Shown: positions 17,799 to 26,612, numbered from the stretch's first letter. The stretch is 64,000 bases of DNA from Robertmurraya sp047302285 (GCF_047302285.1 NZ_CP154845.1:620001-684000); one strand, 5' to 3'. Notes: generated from the sequence alone by a model not told the origin. Numbers and translations: made by a program.

Positions 17799-18992
17799 GT
17801 GGGAATCGATTGGCTCATAGAATTTTTAAAAGGTACACTTAAACTTTTTCTTCATCCAATCTTTTATTATAGTTTCTTCTTAGCAGCAGTATTAGGTGTG
17901 TCACGCGTGAAAAGGGAAAGGAAAAATTTCAACGTGCGAGCTGAGAATGCCTATTTTGAGCTAAGACAGCTCCTACCATTAGGAATTATCATTGGTTTAG
18001 GGGTATCGATTGTGACAATTGGAGCGGGACTGACGATTCCGTTTGCTACTATTCTTTTCGTGGCACTCCTGACTTTGCTTTTAAGCTTTACCATGAATCC
18101 ACGTTTATTATCACCGGTCTTTACCATTGGTTTTGCCTTCTTCTTAACGATTTTTGCTGGTGGAGAAAATTGGCAAGTTCCATTGTTTCAGGATGCATTT
18201 GCCCAATTAGAGGGAAAAATATTCCCATCAATCGCAGCACTATTAGCATTGCTCGTGATTGCTGAAGGCATCCTCATCCTCGTCAATGGAAAGAAAGGGA
18301 CATCTCCAAAACTTACGACGAGTAAAAGAGGTCAGCGTGTCGGGATCCATGAAGTAAAACGTTTGTGGATCATTCCTGCCTTTTTACTTGTTCCGGGTTC
18401 AGCCTTGCAAGCACCATTTGAATGGTGGCCGGTGTTTTCCATCGGGGCTGGGAGTTACTCCTTACTGCTCGTTCCGTTTACGATTGGATTCCACCAACGA
18501 ATTCAAGGAATATTGCCAAAAGAAGCAGTACAAGCTGTCGGGAAAAAAGTAATCGCATTGGGGTTTTTATTAGTTTTGATAGCGATCGGAAGCTACTGGA
18601 TTCCAATTCTATCAATCGTTGCGGTTCCACTAGCGATTCTAGGTAGAGAAATCATCGCTTTAAGACAGCGAATGGCTGATGAGAATTTACCATTTTATTT
18701 TTCCAAACGAAACAATGGTCTAATGATTTTGGGCATTCTTCCCGAATCACCTGCTAGTAAAATGGCCCTTCAAGTCGGCGAACTCGTCATGAAAGTGAAT
18801 GGAACGCAGATTCACGATGAGACAGGCTTTTATACTGCCCTACAGCGAAACAGAGCCCATTGTAAACTAGAGGTACTCGATGTAAACGGGCAAATACGCT
18901 TTGTTCAACGAGCACTCTATGAAGGCGACCATCATGAACTAGGTATTCTCTTTGTGCAAGAAGAGAAAAAATGGGGGACAGAGGTATCATAA
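17799..18992 (+). CDS. minJ: Division-site topological determinant MinJ
   Basis: MinJ bridges DivIVA at the poles with MinD and restricts FtsZ assembly. The product has about 397 residues: several hydrophobic helices through residue about 270, then a C-terminal PDZ domain (about 300-390; LPESPASKMALQVGELVMKV). GTG 17799 is favoured because AAAGGGAGG ends nine bases before it; GTG 17790 lies inside that site. Position downstream of ctpB matches minJ (yvjD) of B. subtilis, with a 6.7-kb insertion between them here. No terminator is seen after it. Confidence 0.88.
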   Translation: MGIDWLIEFLKGTLKLFLHPIFYYSFFLAAVLGVSRVKRERKNFNVRAENAYFELRQLLPLGIIIGLGVSIVTIGAGLTIPFATILFVALLTLLLSFTMNPRLLSPVFTIGFAFFLTIFAGGENWQVPLFQDAFAQLEGKIFPSIAALLALLVIAEGILILVNGKKGTSPKLTTSKRGQRVGIHEVKRLWIIPAFLLVPGSALQAPFEWWPVFSIGAGSYSLLLVPFTIGFHQRIQGILPKEAVQAVGKKVIALGFLLVLIAIGSYWIPILSIVAVPLAILGREIIALRQRMADENLPFYFSKRNNGLMILGILPESPASKMALQVGELVMKVNGTQIHDETGFYTALQRNRAHCKLEVLDVNGQIRFVQRALYEGDHHELGILFVQEEKKWGTEVS

Positions 18993-19145
18993 ATTACAAT
19001 AAATACGAAAAAACATACTATAGATAGGGAACTAATAGTAGAATAAGTTAAGAACTTCATTATGGATTATGTTTTTGTTATATTTTTATAATCTTTCCTT
19101 TCACGTTATAATAGTACTAATGTAAAGGTGTAGGAGTGAAATGGT

Positions 19146-19823
19146 ATGACAAATCATTCATCTTCATTTTCAAAAGTAACGGGAAGAAAATTAACAGATG
19201 AAATCATTGAGCAATTAAAGAATAAAATTTTCTCAGGTGCGTATAAGATTGGTGATCGTCTTCCACCTGAACCTCAGCTCATGGAAGAATTCTCGGTAGG
19301 TCGCTCAACCCTTCGTGAAGCAATAAAAGTGCTTGTTCATGCAGGAATTCTTGAAGTAAGGCAAGGAAGAGGCACACGTATTTTGTCTTTAGAATGGGAA
19401 AATGGAACTTCTTTTAATCAACAGCTTCAACAAGCTGATAAGAAAGATGTATATGAAGCACGTGCGATGTTAGATCAAGAAGTTGCAAAATTAGCTGCAA
19501 GAAGAAGAACAGATGAAGATTTATTGCATATAAAAACCTGTCTGGTTCAACGTTATAAAGCATTTCAGCACGGAAATTATGCGACATATGTCGATGCAGA
19601 TATTGATTTTCATTTAGCCATTGCAAAAGCTAGTGGAAATCAGGTTCTATATAATTTATATCAATCCTTCATTCCCGTTTTACGTAAGATCTTGAGCAGC
19701 CTTATTTTACATGTAACTAATTATAACGATAACTCAGAGATTCATGAAGATTTATTTAAAGCCATTTTAACGCAAGATGAAGAAAAAGCCATTCAATGTG
19801 TGAACGAAAACCTGGAGCGATAA
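19146..19823 (+). CDS. GntR/FadR-type transcriptional regulator
   Basis: 225 residues with an N-terminal winged helix (about 15-80; GDRLPPEPQLMEEFSVGRST followed by LREAIKVL) and an all-helical FCD ligand-binding domain (about 100-220) with the metal/ligand histidines in DIDFHLAIA and ...SEIHEDLF. The C-terminus (CVNENLER) is slightly shorter than usual. FadR-type proteins usually repress a neighbouring transport or catabolic gene and respond to a small acid; the MFS gene 71 bases downstream is the obvious target. The ligand cannot be deduced. Confidence 0.9.
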   Translation: MTNHSSSFSKVTGRKLTDEIIEQLKNKIFSGAYKIGDRLPPEPQLMEEFSVGRSTLREAIKVLVHAGILEVRQGRGTRILSLEWENGTSFNQQLQQADKKDVYEARAMLDQEVAKLAARRRTDEDLLHIKTCLVQRYKAFQHGNYATYVDADIDFHLAIAKASGNQVLYNLYQSFIPVLRKILSSLILHVTNYNDNSEIHEDLFKAILTQDEEKAIQCVNENLER

Positions 19824-19894
19824 CAGCTCCTTATTTACAAAACTAAACGTCTGATGATAAGATGTATTAAGATTTATAAAAAGGATGTTAAAAG

Positions 19895-21094
19895 TTGAAG
19901 AAACAAATACTATTTGTTATTTTAGCCCTATTTCTTGTTTCATTAAATTTAAGAATAAGCGTTGCTTCGATATCCCCTGTATTGGAGAACATTAGAAATG
20001 ATTTAGAATTAAGTAATGGTATGGTCAGTTTGCTTACGTCAATTCCAGTCATTTGTATGGGCTTTTTTGCGTTTTTCTCAACAAGCATAAGTATCCGATT
20101 TGGATTAGAAAAAACGATTGCTGCATGTTTACTCTTGATTGGTCTAGCAACAGCATTTCGAGCTTTTACAAATTCAGTAATGACACTACTACTTACAGCT
20201 TTTTTAATTGGAATTGGGATAGCCATTGCTGGACCACTAGTTTCAGGATATATTAAGCAAAAATTTCCGAATAGAATTGGGATGATGATTGGTGTTTACT
20301 CTGTAGGAATGGGAATTGGTGCCTCATTAAGTGCTGGATTGATGATTCCGTTACAAAAACAATTAAACGATTCATGGCAGCTTGCTTTAGCAAGTTGGAG
20401 CATTTTTGCAGTAATTGGTTTCCTATTTTGGTATCCAATAATGAAGAAAAGTGGGTTTGTGAAAAGTTCAACAAAGACAGCGATTCAAATGCCATTAAAA
20501 AATAAAAAAGTATGGTTGTTTACCCTCATATTCGGCTTACAAGCTGGTATATTTTATTGTATTAGCACATGGTTAGCACCGATTGCACAATCAATGGACT
20601 TTAGTGGAGAGCAATCGGGTACACTCATTACTTTATTTACAATTATTCAAATGATCTTTAGTTTTTTGATTCCATCATTAGCTGATGTATATAAAAACGA
20701 TAAGGCATGGTTAATGGGAAGTACATTATTTGTTTTAATAGGTTTATTTTGCATTGTCTTTGATATAGTGAATCCTTGGCTTGCAACGATTCTGATTGGT
20801 ATTGGACTTGGCGGATTATTCCCTCTAGCATTGGCACTTCCATTAAACGCAGTTTCTTCGTCAAGTGAAGCAAGCTCTTGGACTTCAATGATGCAAGGGT
20901 TTGGTTATATGCTAGGTGGAGTCATTCCTGTTATCGCAGGATTAACTAGGGATTATATTTCGTACGAAAAACAAGTATTTGTATTAATGATTGTACTCTG
21001 TATGGTCCTATTTATTGCGTTAATAGGATGGAAAGAAAAGAAAGTAAATAATAAATGGATTATTGCCCAAGATTCGGAACAAGAAGTAAATTAG
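19895..21094 (+). CDS. MFS transporter, CynX/NimT type
   Basis: 399 residues with about 12 membrane helices, TTG start. The N-terminus (LFLVSLNLRISVASISPVL) and the segment around GPLVSGYIKQKFPNRIG and GVYSVGMGIG are typical of the CynX/NimT group, which includes cyanate and 2-nitroimidazole transporters and YycB of B. subtilis. The substrate is unknown. It lies in the same direction behind the GntR gene, probably as its target, and ends at a strong hairpin terminator. Confidence 0.87.
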   Translation: MKKQILFVILALFLVSLNLRISVASISPVLENIRNDLELSNGMVSLLTSIPVICMGFFAFFSTSISIRFGLEKTIAACLLLIGLATAFRAFTNSVMTLLLTAFLIGIGIAIAGPLVSGYIKQKFPNRIGMMIGVYSVGMGIGASLSAGLMIPLQKQLNDSWQLALASWSIFAVIGFLFWYPIMKKSGFVKSSTKTAIQMPLKNKKVWLFTLIFGLQAGIFYCISTWLAPIAQSMDFSGEQSGTLITLFTIIQMIFSFLIPSLADVYKNDKAWLMGSTLFVLIGLFCIVFDIVNPWLATILIGIGLGGLFPLALALPLNAVSSSSEASSWTSMMQGFGYMLGGVIPVIAGLTRDYISYEKQVFVLMIVLCMVLFIALIGWKEKKVNNKWIIAQDSEQEVN

Positions 21095-21163
21095 ATAAAA
21101 CGAAAGCATTCACTTTGAATTTTTCAAACATTTTTCTAAATATAGAAGACCAACATAATTTTA

Positions 21164-21209
21164 AAAACCATTCAATTTAATCGCTCTATGTTTAAATTGA
21201 ATGGTTTTA
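21164..21209 (+). terminator. Long hairpin terminator after the MFS gene
   Basis: A perfect 17-bp stem (AAAACCATTCAATTTAA with its complement at 21192-21208) around an 11-base loop. The ascending arm ends in TTTT, and A residues flank the other side, so it can work in both directions. Confidence 0.88.
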
Positions 21210-21383
21210 TTCGCTTCCGAATCAATGTTCGATAAATAATTTCAATTGATTTTTCAAGTGAGGTTTCTTTTGTTCCTCACTATGATGACTGTAATTTTCG
21301 TTAATCTTTGGAAAATGCAAAATGGATAGAAAAAAAATGGAGGAAAGACAAATACGAAAAAGCTTACTTTGATTCTTATGAAA

Positions 21384-22121
21384 CTAATCAATAAATTGGA
21401 TGGTTCCCTTAAAAAGTTGACGTAATGCTTCTAAATCAGTAACAGACTGAATCACAGCTTGCATATACTTCTCCCGATTTATTGTTTCGTATGCCCACTC
21501 TACGTTTCGGGTGAATGCATAGGCATACAAATACATTCGAACAGTTCTTCCATTTCCTTCTCGGAAGGGATGGAGCATATTGAGCTCCGATTTAAAATAA
21601 GCTAATCGCACTGCTGCTTGATCTAGTCCTTCCCAGGCAGGCTCTTCGTTTAGCTCTCGAAATAAATCCATTGCATAGGAATCTAAAAATTGGGCTTGGC
21701 AAAAACGAGTGTTGCCCTTCATTAATTGAACATCTCGAAATGTTCCTGCAAATGAATAGACATCTTGAAACAAATAATAATGCAAATCTTGAAATCCTTT
21801 CAACGTCATGGATATGGAATGAACACCTGCTTGTTCCAATTTCGTTGCCCGAAGCGAAAAGGCCAATACCTCGGCTATTTCTAGCTCTTTGAGAGAGGTG
21901 ATTCCCAATAAATTATGCTTTAACAAATAATCGTCATTTTTTTCTTTTTTATATTTTCCATGCTGCAGTAAACCCATTATAAGAGGGGGAGTAATAGAAA
22001 CGTTCGCATTCACCAGTTGCAGTACTTCTTTCTGCATGGCAGGAGTAAGACTTAGATTTTCCAAGTGAAGGTTGTGAAGAACTCGTTTAAATTCTTTCGA
22101 TTCCAACTTTATTTCTTTCAT
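21384..22121 (-). CDS. Fic-domain protein (probable AMP transferase)
   Basis: 245 residues from ATG 22121, which has AAAGAGG upstream on the minus strand; an ATG 18 codons earlier lacks a site. The Fic core (about 85-225) contains the catalytic loop HPFREGNGRT, with His as base and Asn/Arg binding ATP phosphates. All catalytic residues are present. Fic proteins usually transfer AMP to hydroxyl groups of target proteins. No clear inhibitory (S/T)xxxE(G/N) helix is visible and no small antitoxin gene adjoins, so toxin-antitoxin function is not supported. Monocistronic. Confidence 0.88.
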   Translation of the reverse strand: MKEIKLESKEFKRVLHNLHLENLSLTPAMQKEVLQLVNANVSITPPLIMGLLQHGKYKKEKNDDYLLKHNLLGITSLKELEIAEVLAFSLRATKLEQAGVHSISMTLKGFQDLHYYLFQDVYSFAGTFRDVQLMKGNTRFCQAQFLDSYAMDLFRELNEEPAWEGLDQAAVRLAYFKSELNMLHPFREGNGRTVRMYLYAYAFTRNVEWAYETINREKYMQAVIQSVTDLEALRQLFKGTIQFID

Positions 22122-22286
22122 GAATACCAACCTCTTTTCACCAACGGTGTGTCTATTTATTATACAATTTCTCATCGATGCTTTCTACAAAGGGAGGACT
22201 TATAAATAGATAAACTTCCATTCTTATGTTTAGACTAGAATTGCGTTCTTCCCTCTCCTATTTATATTTGCTAGTAGAAGTATTTT

Positions 22287-22412
22287 TATAATCTGAATCG
22301 GATGGAGGTATTTATTAAATACTGTTTTTGTGTTATTCTTTTCCATGGGTACTCCTTGTAATTAGGATTTGGACAGGACTTTGACCTTCCTCCTAATTGT
22401 AAGGATTTTTTT
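22287..22412 (+). ncRNA. Candidate small RNA with terminator, no reading frame
   Basis: A consensus TATAAT at 22287-22292 is followed, 60-110 bases downstream, by a terminator-like hairpin: arm 22353-22367 (TCCTTGTAATTAGGA) pairs with 22391-22405 except for a two-base internal mismatch, and is followed by TTTTTTTA. No open frame or ribosome binding site lies between, and the nearest upstream gene points the other way. The loop region has GGACAGGACTTTGACC. A short transcript of about 110 bases is plausible, but no RNA family was recognised and the -35 is poor. Confidence 0.35.
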
Positions 22413-22573
22413 ATTTTTTAAAAACCAATATATTCCAATAAAGTGTATATATGGGTTAAGTTTAAATGTTTTAACATGAATAAATTTTTTAATGCAACAC
22501 TTGTGAGGAATTTACAAATTCCCTCGATTTGTGGAAAACGTTCGTATAAACAGTAGGAGTATCGGTATGAAAA

Positions 22574-22763
22574 AATAACAGGAAAAATTCCGCTTAATGA
22601 GCAAGCATCATGAAAAAGAGCCGAAATAACAGGAAAAATTCCTGCTATTCACCTCAAAAATGCCAAAATAAACGATTTTGCTCTCCATAAGCGGAAAATC
22701 TTCCGTTATTTCCCCTAATAGGGACTCCATTGAGGAGATAACAGGAAAAATTCCGCTTAAGGG
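22574..22763. repeat. Four-module GGAA/TTCC element, copy 2
   Basis: Second copy of the element at 9308-9497, same orientation. GGAA cores lie at 22581, 22633, 22693 and 22744 (spacings 52, 60, 51), with module 3 inverted. Shared inter-module text includes GATTTTGCTCT and ATAAGCGGAAAATCTTCC. The copies have diverged by substitution but keep nearly the same length. Confidence 0.8.
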
Positions 22764-22796
22764 TGAGAGATGTTTGGATCAAATTAGACAAACCGG

Positions 22797-22826
22797 AAGC
22801 TTCCTACATTTTGTAGGAGCTTTTTT
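22797..22826 (+). terminator. Orphan terminator-like hairpin
   Basis: AGCTTCCTACA pairs with TGTAGGAGCT (one bulged base) and is followed by TTTTTT. No gene ends nearby upstream; it may shield the FNR-controlled promoter immediately downstream from read-through. Confidence 0.7.
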
Positions 22827-22834
22827 CTTCTGGC

Positions 22835-22858
22835 TTAAATTGATGTTGATCAATTTAA
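22835..22858. promoter_or_regulatory. FNR-type box 1
   Basis: A perfect palindrome with 10-base arms, TTAAATTGAT and ATCAATTTAA, around GTTG. It contains the FNR consensus TTGAT-N4-ATCAA. It is a near-identical copy of box 2, 37 bases upstream of it. Confidence 0.85.
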
Positions 22859-22871
22859 TCATTTTTGTGGC

Positions 22872-22918
22872 TTAAATTGATGAGGATCAATTTAATTAGG
22901 AATGGATTTGTCTATGAT
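22872..22918 (+). promoter_or_regulatory. FNR-type box 2 and class II promoter
   Basis: The same 10-base palindromic arms (22872-22881 and 22886-22895) flank GAGG. A -10 element TATGAT lies at 22913-22918 with no matching -35. If transcription starts at about 22925, the box centre is at -41.5, the standard position for class II activation by FNR/CRP proteins. It drives the flavodoxin remnant and the FNR-like gene, so autoregulation is likely. Confidence 0.75.
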
Positions 22919-22961
22919 TATTTTGTAGTAGTAGTGAAGTCTTTAAATAGGAAGTGAGACT

Positions 22962-23174
22962 GTGAATACGCTCATTGTTTTTACCAGTATGACCGGAACT
23001 ATAGAAAAGATGGCTCATGCTTTAGCGGAAGAAATTGAAAAGACTAATAATGAAGTAGTTGTAAAAGACGCTTTCGATTCTTTTGGTTGTGACGTTTTTA
23101 TTCTTATTTGGGGATTTCTCAGAAGCGCACACATCAAGCATGTGTTTCAAGGGTTCCCATCTTTAGCGGGTTAG
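22962..23174 (+). pseudogene. Truncated flavodoxin
   Basis: A GTG start behind a weak AGGAAGTGAG opens a clear flavodoxin N-terminus (MNTLIVFTSMTGTIEKMAHA, FMN phosphate loop SMTGT). Similarity lasts about 50 residues, to VKDAFDSF; about 100 residues of the normal protein are missing. The frame then runs out of phase through the start of the FNR-like gene and stops. This looks like a deletion joining the flavodoxin 5' half to the regulator gene. It cannot bind FMN as it stands. Confidence 0.7.
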
Positions 23175-23791
23175 GTGAGGCTCACTTAAAGGAAATTATG
23201 AGAACAGCAAAAGCAGTTTCCTATAAAAATAAAGAAATCATTCATCATGCTGGGGATGTTTCAGACTCCCTTTACATTGTGAAGGAAGGGAAAATGAAGA
23301 TTTATAGACTTTCAGAATCAGGGAAAGAGCAATTAATTCGAATCTTATACCCAGGTGATTTTACTGATGTTCATCCATTGTTTCATGATTCGTTCCATCA
23401 TTCATTTGCAGAAGCAATGGAAGATACTGAAGTGTGTATTATCAAAAGAACAAGCTTGCAGGAACTGTTAATAAAATATCCCGTGATTTCATTCAAAATG
23501 TTAGCCGAGCTTTCGAATAGACTGGAGATGTCAGAAAGACAGACGATGAGGTGTACGACTGAGAAAGTAGAGACGAGGCTCGCCTTATTCTTAATCGAAA
23601 GTCTCGGTCAAGAAGGCAAAGTTCATGAATTTGATTTACCGATGAGTAAAAAGGATTTAGCTTCCTATCTAGGAACGACACCTGAAACGATAAGCCGTAA
23701 GTTAACAGAATTTGAAGAAGCAGGCTATATTGAACAGAAAGGTCATAAAAGAATAAAAATTTTAGATTTAGAGCGATTGTTGGTTGTTTAA
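23108..23791 (+). CDS. Crp/Fnr-family regulator (FNR-type recognition helix)
   Basis: About 225 residues: a cyclic-nucleotide-like effector domain (about 20-130), dimerisation helix (LAELSNRLEMSERQTM) and C-terminal winged helix. The recognition helix TTPETISRKLTEFEEAG has the E..SR pattern that FNR uses to read TTGAT, matching the two boxes upstream. The N-terminal HQACVSRVPIFSGL is the usual family start, but there is no cysteine cluster of the oxygen-sensing type. Only TTG 23108, without a ribosome binding site, is available because the frame enters from the flavodoxin remnant. Lactiplantibacillus LarR, which controls lactate racemase genes, belongs to the same family; a similar role here is inference. 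Confidence 0.85.
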   Translation: MGISQKRTHQACVSRVPIFSGLGEAHLKEIMRTAKAVSYKNKEIIHHAGDVSDSLYIVKEGKMKIYRLSESGKEQLIRILYPGDFTDVHPLFHDSFHHSFAEAMEDTEVCIIKRTSLQELLIKYPVISFKMLAELSNRLEMSERQTMRCTTEKVETRLALFLIESLGQEGKVHEFDLPMSKKDLASYLGTTPETISRKLTEFEEAGYIEQKGHKRIKILDLERLLVV

Positions 23792-23823
23792 TTAATCATT
23801 TTTACAATAACAAAGTGCATAAA

Positions 23824-23873
23824 GAGGACAATTACAAAGTTGAAGTTATTGACTTTGTGAGAGTCTTCTTTTT
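23824..23873 (+). terminator. Terminator after the Crp/Fnr gene
   Basis: GAGGAC and ACAAAGT pair with ACTTTGT and GTCTTC (one G-U) around an 11-base loop, followed by TTTTTT. It separates the regulator from nikA. Confidence 0.8.
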
Positions 23874-24062
23874 TCATTTCTCTTAATCATATTGTCACTG
23901 ATCCGTAACTTGTTCAATAAGTTTTTACATATTGAAGGGTGTGGCTTCCTATCTGAGTGATAAAATGAGTGTATTCATTATCCAATGAATTCCAACTTTA
24001 AAAAAACATCGCAAATCACAATCATTTTTTTAGAGAAGAGAACTAGAGGAGGAAGTCAATAT

Positions 24063-25676
24063 ATGAGAAAATGGCAGACTAATGGTTTTTTATTGTTATT
24101 AATTCTCTTCATTTTGACTGCGTGCAGTGAAAAGAATGTTATGGATGCTAAAGGGAACATGGAAGCGAATGATTCAATAAAAAGGTTGACGATCTCATGG
24201 AGTAAAGATATTGGTGAAATAAATCCACATATGTATGCCCCTAATGAAATCTTCGCACAAGACATGGTGTATGAATCATTGGTCCGATATGGAGAAAGTG
24301 GAATGATTGAACCTTGGTTAGCTGAAGATTGGGATATTTCAGAGGACGGAAAAGAGTATACCTTTTATTTACGGGAAGATGTGAGGTTTTCCGATGGTAC
24401 TTATTTCACCGCGGAAAATGCGAAGAAAAACTTTGATGCAATCTTGGAAAATGCTGAAAGACATAGCTGGCTAGAGGTTATCAATCAAATAGATAGTACA
24501 AGTGTAATCGATGAGAGAACCTTTAAAATATCACTTAAAAATGCCTATTATCCGTTGTTACAGGATTTAACCTTGGTTCGGCCATTCCGTTTCTTAGGAG
24601 ATAATGGCTTCCCTGAAAATGGGAAAACAGAGGAAGGAATCGTTAAACCGATTGGTACGGGGGCATGGGTGTTAAGTGAACATAAAAAAGATGAGTATGT
24701 TGTTTTTACACGAAATGAATACTATTGGGGAGAAAAGCCGAAAATTGATGAAATTGAAATAAAAATAATTCCCGATGGTGAAGCGAGAGTAATTGCTTTT
24801 GAAAATAAAGAAATTGACCTGATTTTGGGAAATGGGCTCATTAGTTTAGACTCCTTCAAATTCCTGCAAGAAACAGGAAATTATCAAACAAAAGTTTCTG
24901 CCCCTTTGTCTACTAGAACGATAGCCATTAATTCAAACAAAGGACCTTCACAGGAATTAGAGGTGAGGCAGGCCATTGAACATAGTGTTAATAAGCAAGC
25001 TATTATTGATCATTTGTTTTACGGAACGGAGTTAAAAGCAGATACACTATTCGCTTCAAATGTACCTTACAGTGATTTAGGCTTGAAACCTTTTGAATAT
25101 GATCTAGACAAAGCAAATAGTCTTCTAGAACGTGCAGGGTGGACGAAGAGCAATGACTCCGAATTTAGACAAAAAGAAGGTAGCTTATTAGAGTTAGAGA
25201 TTGTTTTTAATGCGACCGATCAAGTGCAAAAGGCGATTGCAGAAACGCTACAAGGGGACTTACTTAAAGTTGGAATTAAACTAAATCTTGTTGGTGAAGA
25301 AAACCAATCCTACTTACAGAGGCAAAAAGATGGGGACTTCAATCTCATTTTTAATAATACTTGGGGTGCACCTTATGAGCCCCACACATTATTTTCTTCG
25401 ATGAGAAAGCCTGCTCATGCTGATTATCAAGCACAATTGGGGCTACCGATGAAGGAAGAAATAGATGCACTGATTGGTGAAGTATTAGTCACGACCGATG
25501 AAGAGAAAAGACAAGAAATTTACGGTTATATTATGGGTACATTGCATGAACAAGCGATTTATTTACCTATTTCATACTCAGCAGATATTGCAGTATTTCA
25601 TGATTATATTCGTGGTGTGGAGTTTCCAAACATGAACTATACATTACCGTTGAATAAAATCTCTATTGAACAATGA
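24063..25676 (+). CDS. nikA: Nickel ABC transporter substrate-binding lipoprotein NikA
   Basis: ATG 24063 follows AGAGGAGGA and starts a lipoprotein signal with lipobox FILTAC; an upstream in-frame ATG lacks a site. The 537-residue protein follows E. coli NikA closely throughout: NPHMYAPNE, RHSWLEVINQI, RPFRFLGDNGF, PIGTGAWVL and TWGAPYEPHTLFSS followed by MRKPAHADYQ. The Tyr and His of the last two correspond to the E. coli nickel-chelate contacts Tyr402 and His416. NikA binds Ni2+ as a complex with small organic ligands. First gene of an operon running to 31565; nikB overlaps by four bases (ATGA). Confidence 0.93.
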   Translation: MRKWQTNGFLLLLILFILTACSEKNVMDAKGNMEANDSIKRLTISWSKDIGEINPHMYAPNEIFAQDMVYESLVRYGESGMIEPWLAEDWDISEDGKEYTFYLREDVRFSDGTYFTAENAKKNFDAILENAERHSWLEVINQIDSTSVIDERTFKISLKNAYYPLLQDLTLVRPFRFLGDNGFPENGKTEEGIVKPIGTGAWVLSEHKKDEYVVFTRNEYYWGEKPKIDEIEIKIIPDGEARVIAFENKEIDLILGNGLISLDSFKFLQETGNYQTKVSAPLSTRTIAINSNKGPSQELEVRQAIEHSVNKQAIIDHLFYGTELKADTLFASNVPYSDLGLKPFEYDLDKANSLLERAGWTKSNDSEFRQKEGSLLELEIVFNATDQVQKAIAETLQGDLLKVGIKLNLVGEENQSYLQRQKDGDFNLIFNNTWGAPYEPHTLFSSMRKPAHADYQAQLGLPMKEEIDALIGEVLVTTDEEKRQEIYGYIMGTLHEQAIYLPISYSADIAVFHDYIRGVEFPNMNYTLPLNKISIEQ

Positions 25677-26608
25677 TAACGTATATTTTTAAACGTGTAG
25701 TCAGTCTAATTCCTATTTTACTGGGAACGACGATTATTACCTTTTTGTTGATTCATCTTGTTCCTGGTGATCCTGCTGAGGTTTATCTGCGACTTTCTCA
25801 AATTCCTCCAACGGATGAGGCGGTCGAAATGATACGTCAAGAATTAAGATTAAATCAGCCGTTATATGTCCAATATTATCAATGGTTGGTAAACGCTTTG
25901 CAGTTGAATTTCGGCAACTCGTTTACGACAGGGGAACCCATTTTTGAAGAAGCCATGTATTTCTTAATACCAACAATGCAGCTGACCCTGTCTGCGGTTA
26001 TCTTAACATTGCTTGTTAGTGTGCCTGCAGGAATCTTTTCAGCGATATATAAGGATCGCTTATTTGATCGATTTAGTCGGTTGCTTTCGTATATTGGGGC
26101 ATCGATGCCATCCTTTTGGTTAGGTTTCATATTGCTTTATATTTTTTCCTATAAACTTGGTTTGGTTCCTTCAGGTGGACGAGGTGGTTTTGTCCATTTG
26201 GTATTACCTACGATAACAATGTGCTTTATTTATACTTTTACGTTCCCCCGACTGTTACGCTCAGGGATGCTAGAGTATATGAAAAAGCCGTTTGTGATAA
26301 ACGCTACCAGTAGAGGATTAAAAGAAGGAGTGATTATTGGAAAACATGTATTGAAAAATGCATTGCAACCATATATTACGGCGTTTGGTATGAGTATCGG
26401 GCATATGATAGCTGGAACGGTTATTGTTGAAAGCATTTTTTCATGGCCAGGTGTGGGACGATATTTTGTCACAGCGATCTTGAATCGAGATTATCCGGTG
26501 ATTCAGTTTTGCGTGCTATTAATGACAGTGATCTTTGTCATTTTAAACTTAATCGTTGATATTATTCATGCCCATCTAGATCCTCGGATCCGGCTAAAAG
26601 GGGATTAG
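25673..26608 (+). CDS. nikB: Nickel ABC transporter permease NikB
   Basis: 311 residues, six membrane helices, the N-terminal TMD of oligopeptide/nickel permeases (TIITFLLIHLVPGDPAEVYL). The ATPase-coupling loop is near ATSRGLKEGVIIGKHVLKNA. It overlaps nikA by four bases and is followed by nikC after four bases, so all are translated together. Assignment to nickel rests on its partner NikA. Confidence 0.9.
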   Translation: MITYIFKRVVSLIPILLGTTIITFLLIHLVPGDPAEVYLRLSQIPPTDEAVEMIRQELRLNQPLYVQYYQWLVNALQLNFGNSFTTGEPIFEEAMYFLIPTMQLTLSAVILTLLVSVPAGIFSAIYKDRLFDRFSRLLSYIGASMPSFWLGFILLYIFSYKLGLVPSGGRGGFVHLVLPTITMCFIYTFTFPRLLRSGMLEYMKKPFVINATSRGLKEGVIIGKHVLKNALQPYITAFGMSIGHMIAGTVIVESIFSWPGVGRYFVTAILNRDYPVIQFCVLLMTVIFVILNLIVDIIHAHLDPRIRLKGD

Positions 26609-26612
26609 TAGG

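Noticed and set aside
21384..22121. Fic toxin-antitoxin module
   Set aside because: No small antitoxin gene next to it and no clear inhibitory helix motif; kept as a plain Fic protein.
22353..22405. T-box or metabolite riboswitch
   Set aside because: No specifier loop, T-box core or known aptamer core; only a terminator-like hairpin can be supported.
22678..22875. 65-codon frame in the region before the flavodoxin remnant
   Set aside because: It crosses repeat modules, a terminator hairpin and an FNR box; not a gene.
22962..23791. Flavodoxin-Crp fusion made by a programmed -1 frameshift
   Set aside because: The frames are related by -1 and a T-run is present, but no slippery heptamer with stimulator is seen, and the flavodoxin domain would be half missing. 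A deletion junction is simpler.
23874..24062. NikR operator upstream of nikA
   Set aside because: No GTATGA-N16-TCATAC-like palindrome is present.
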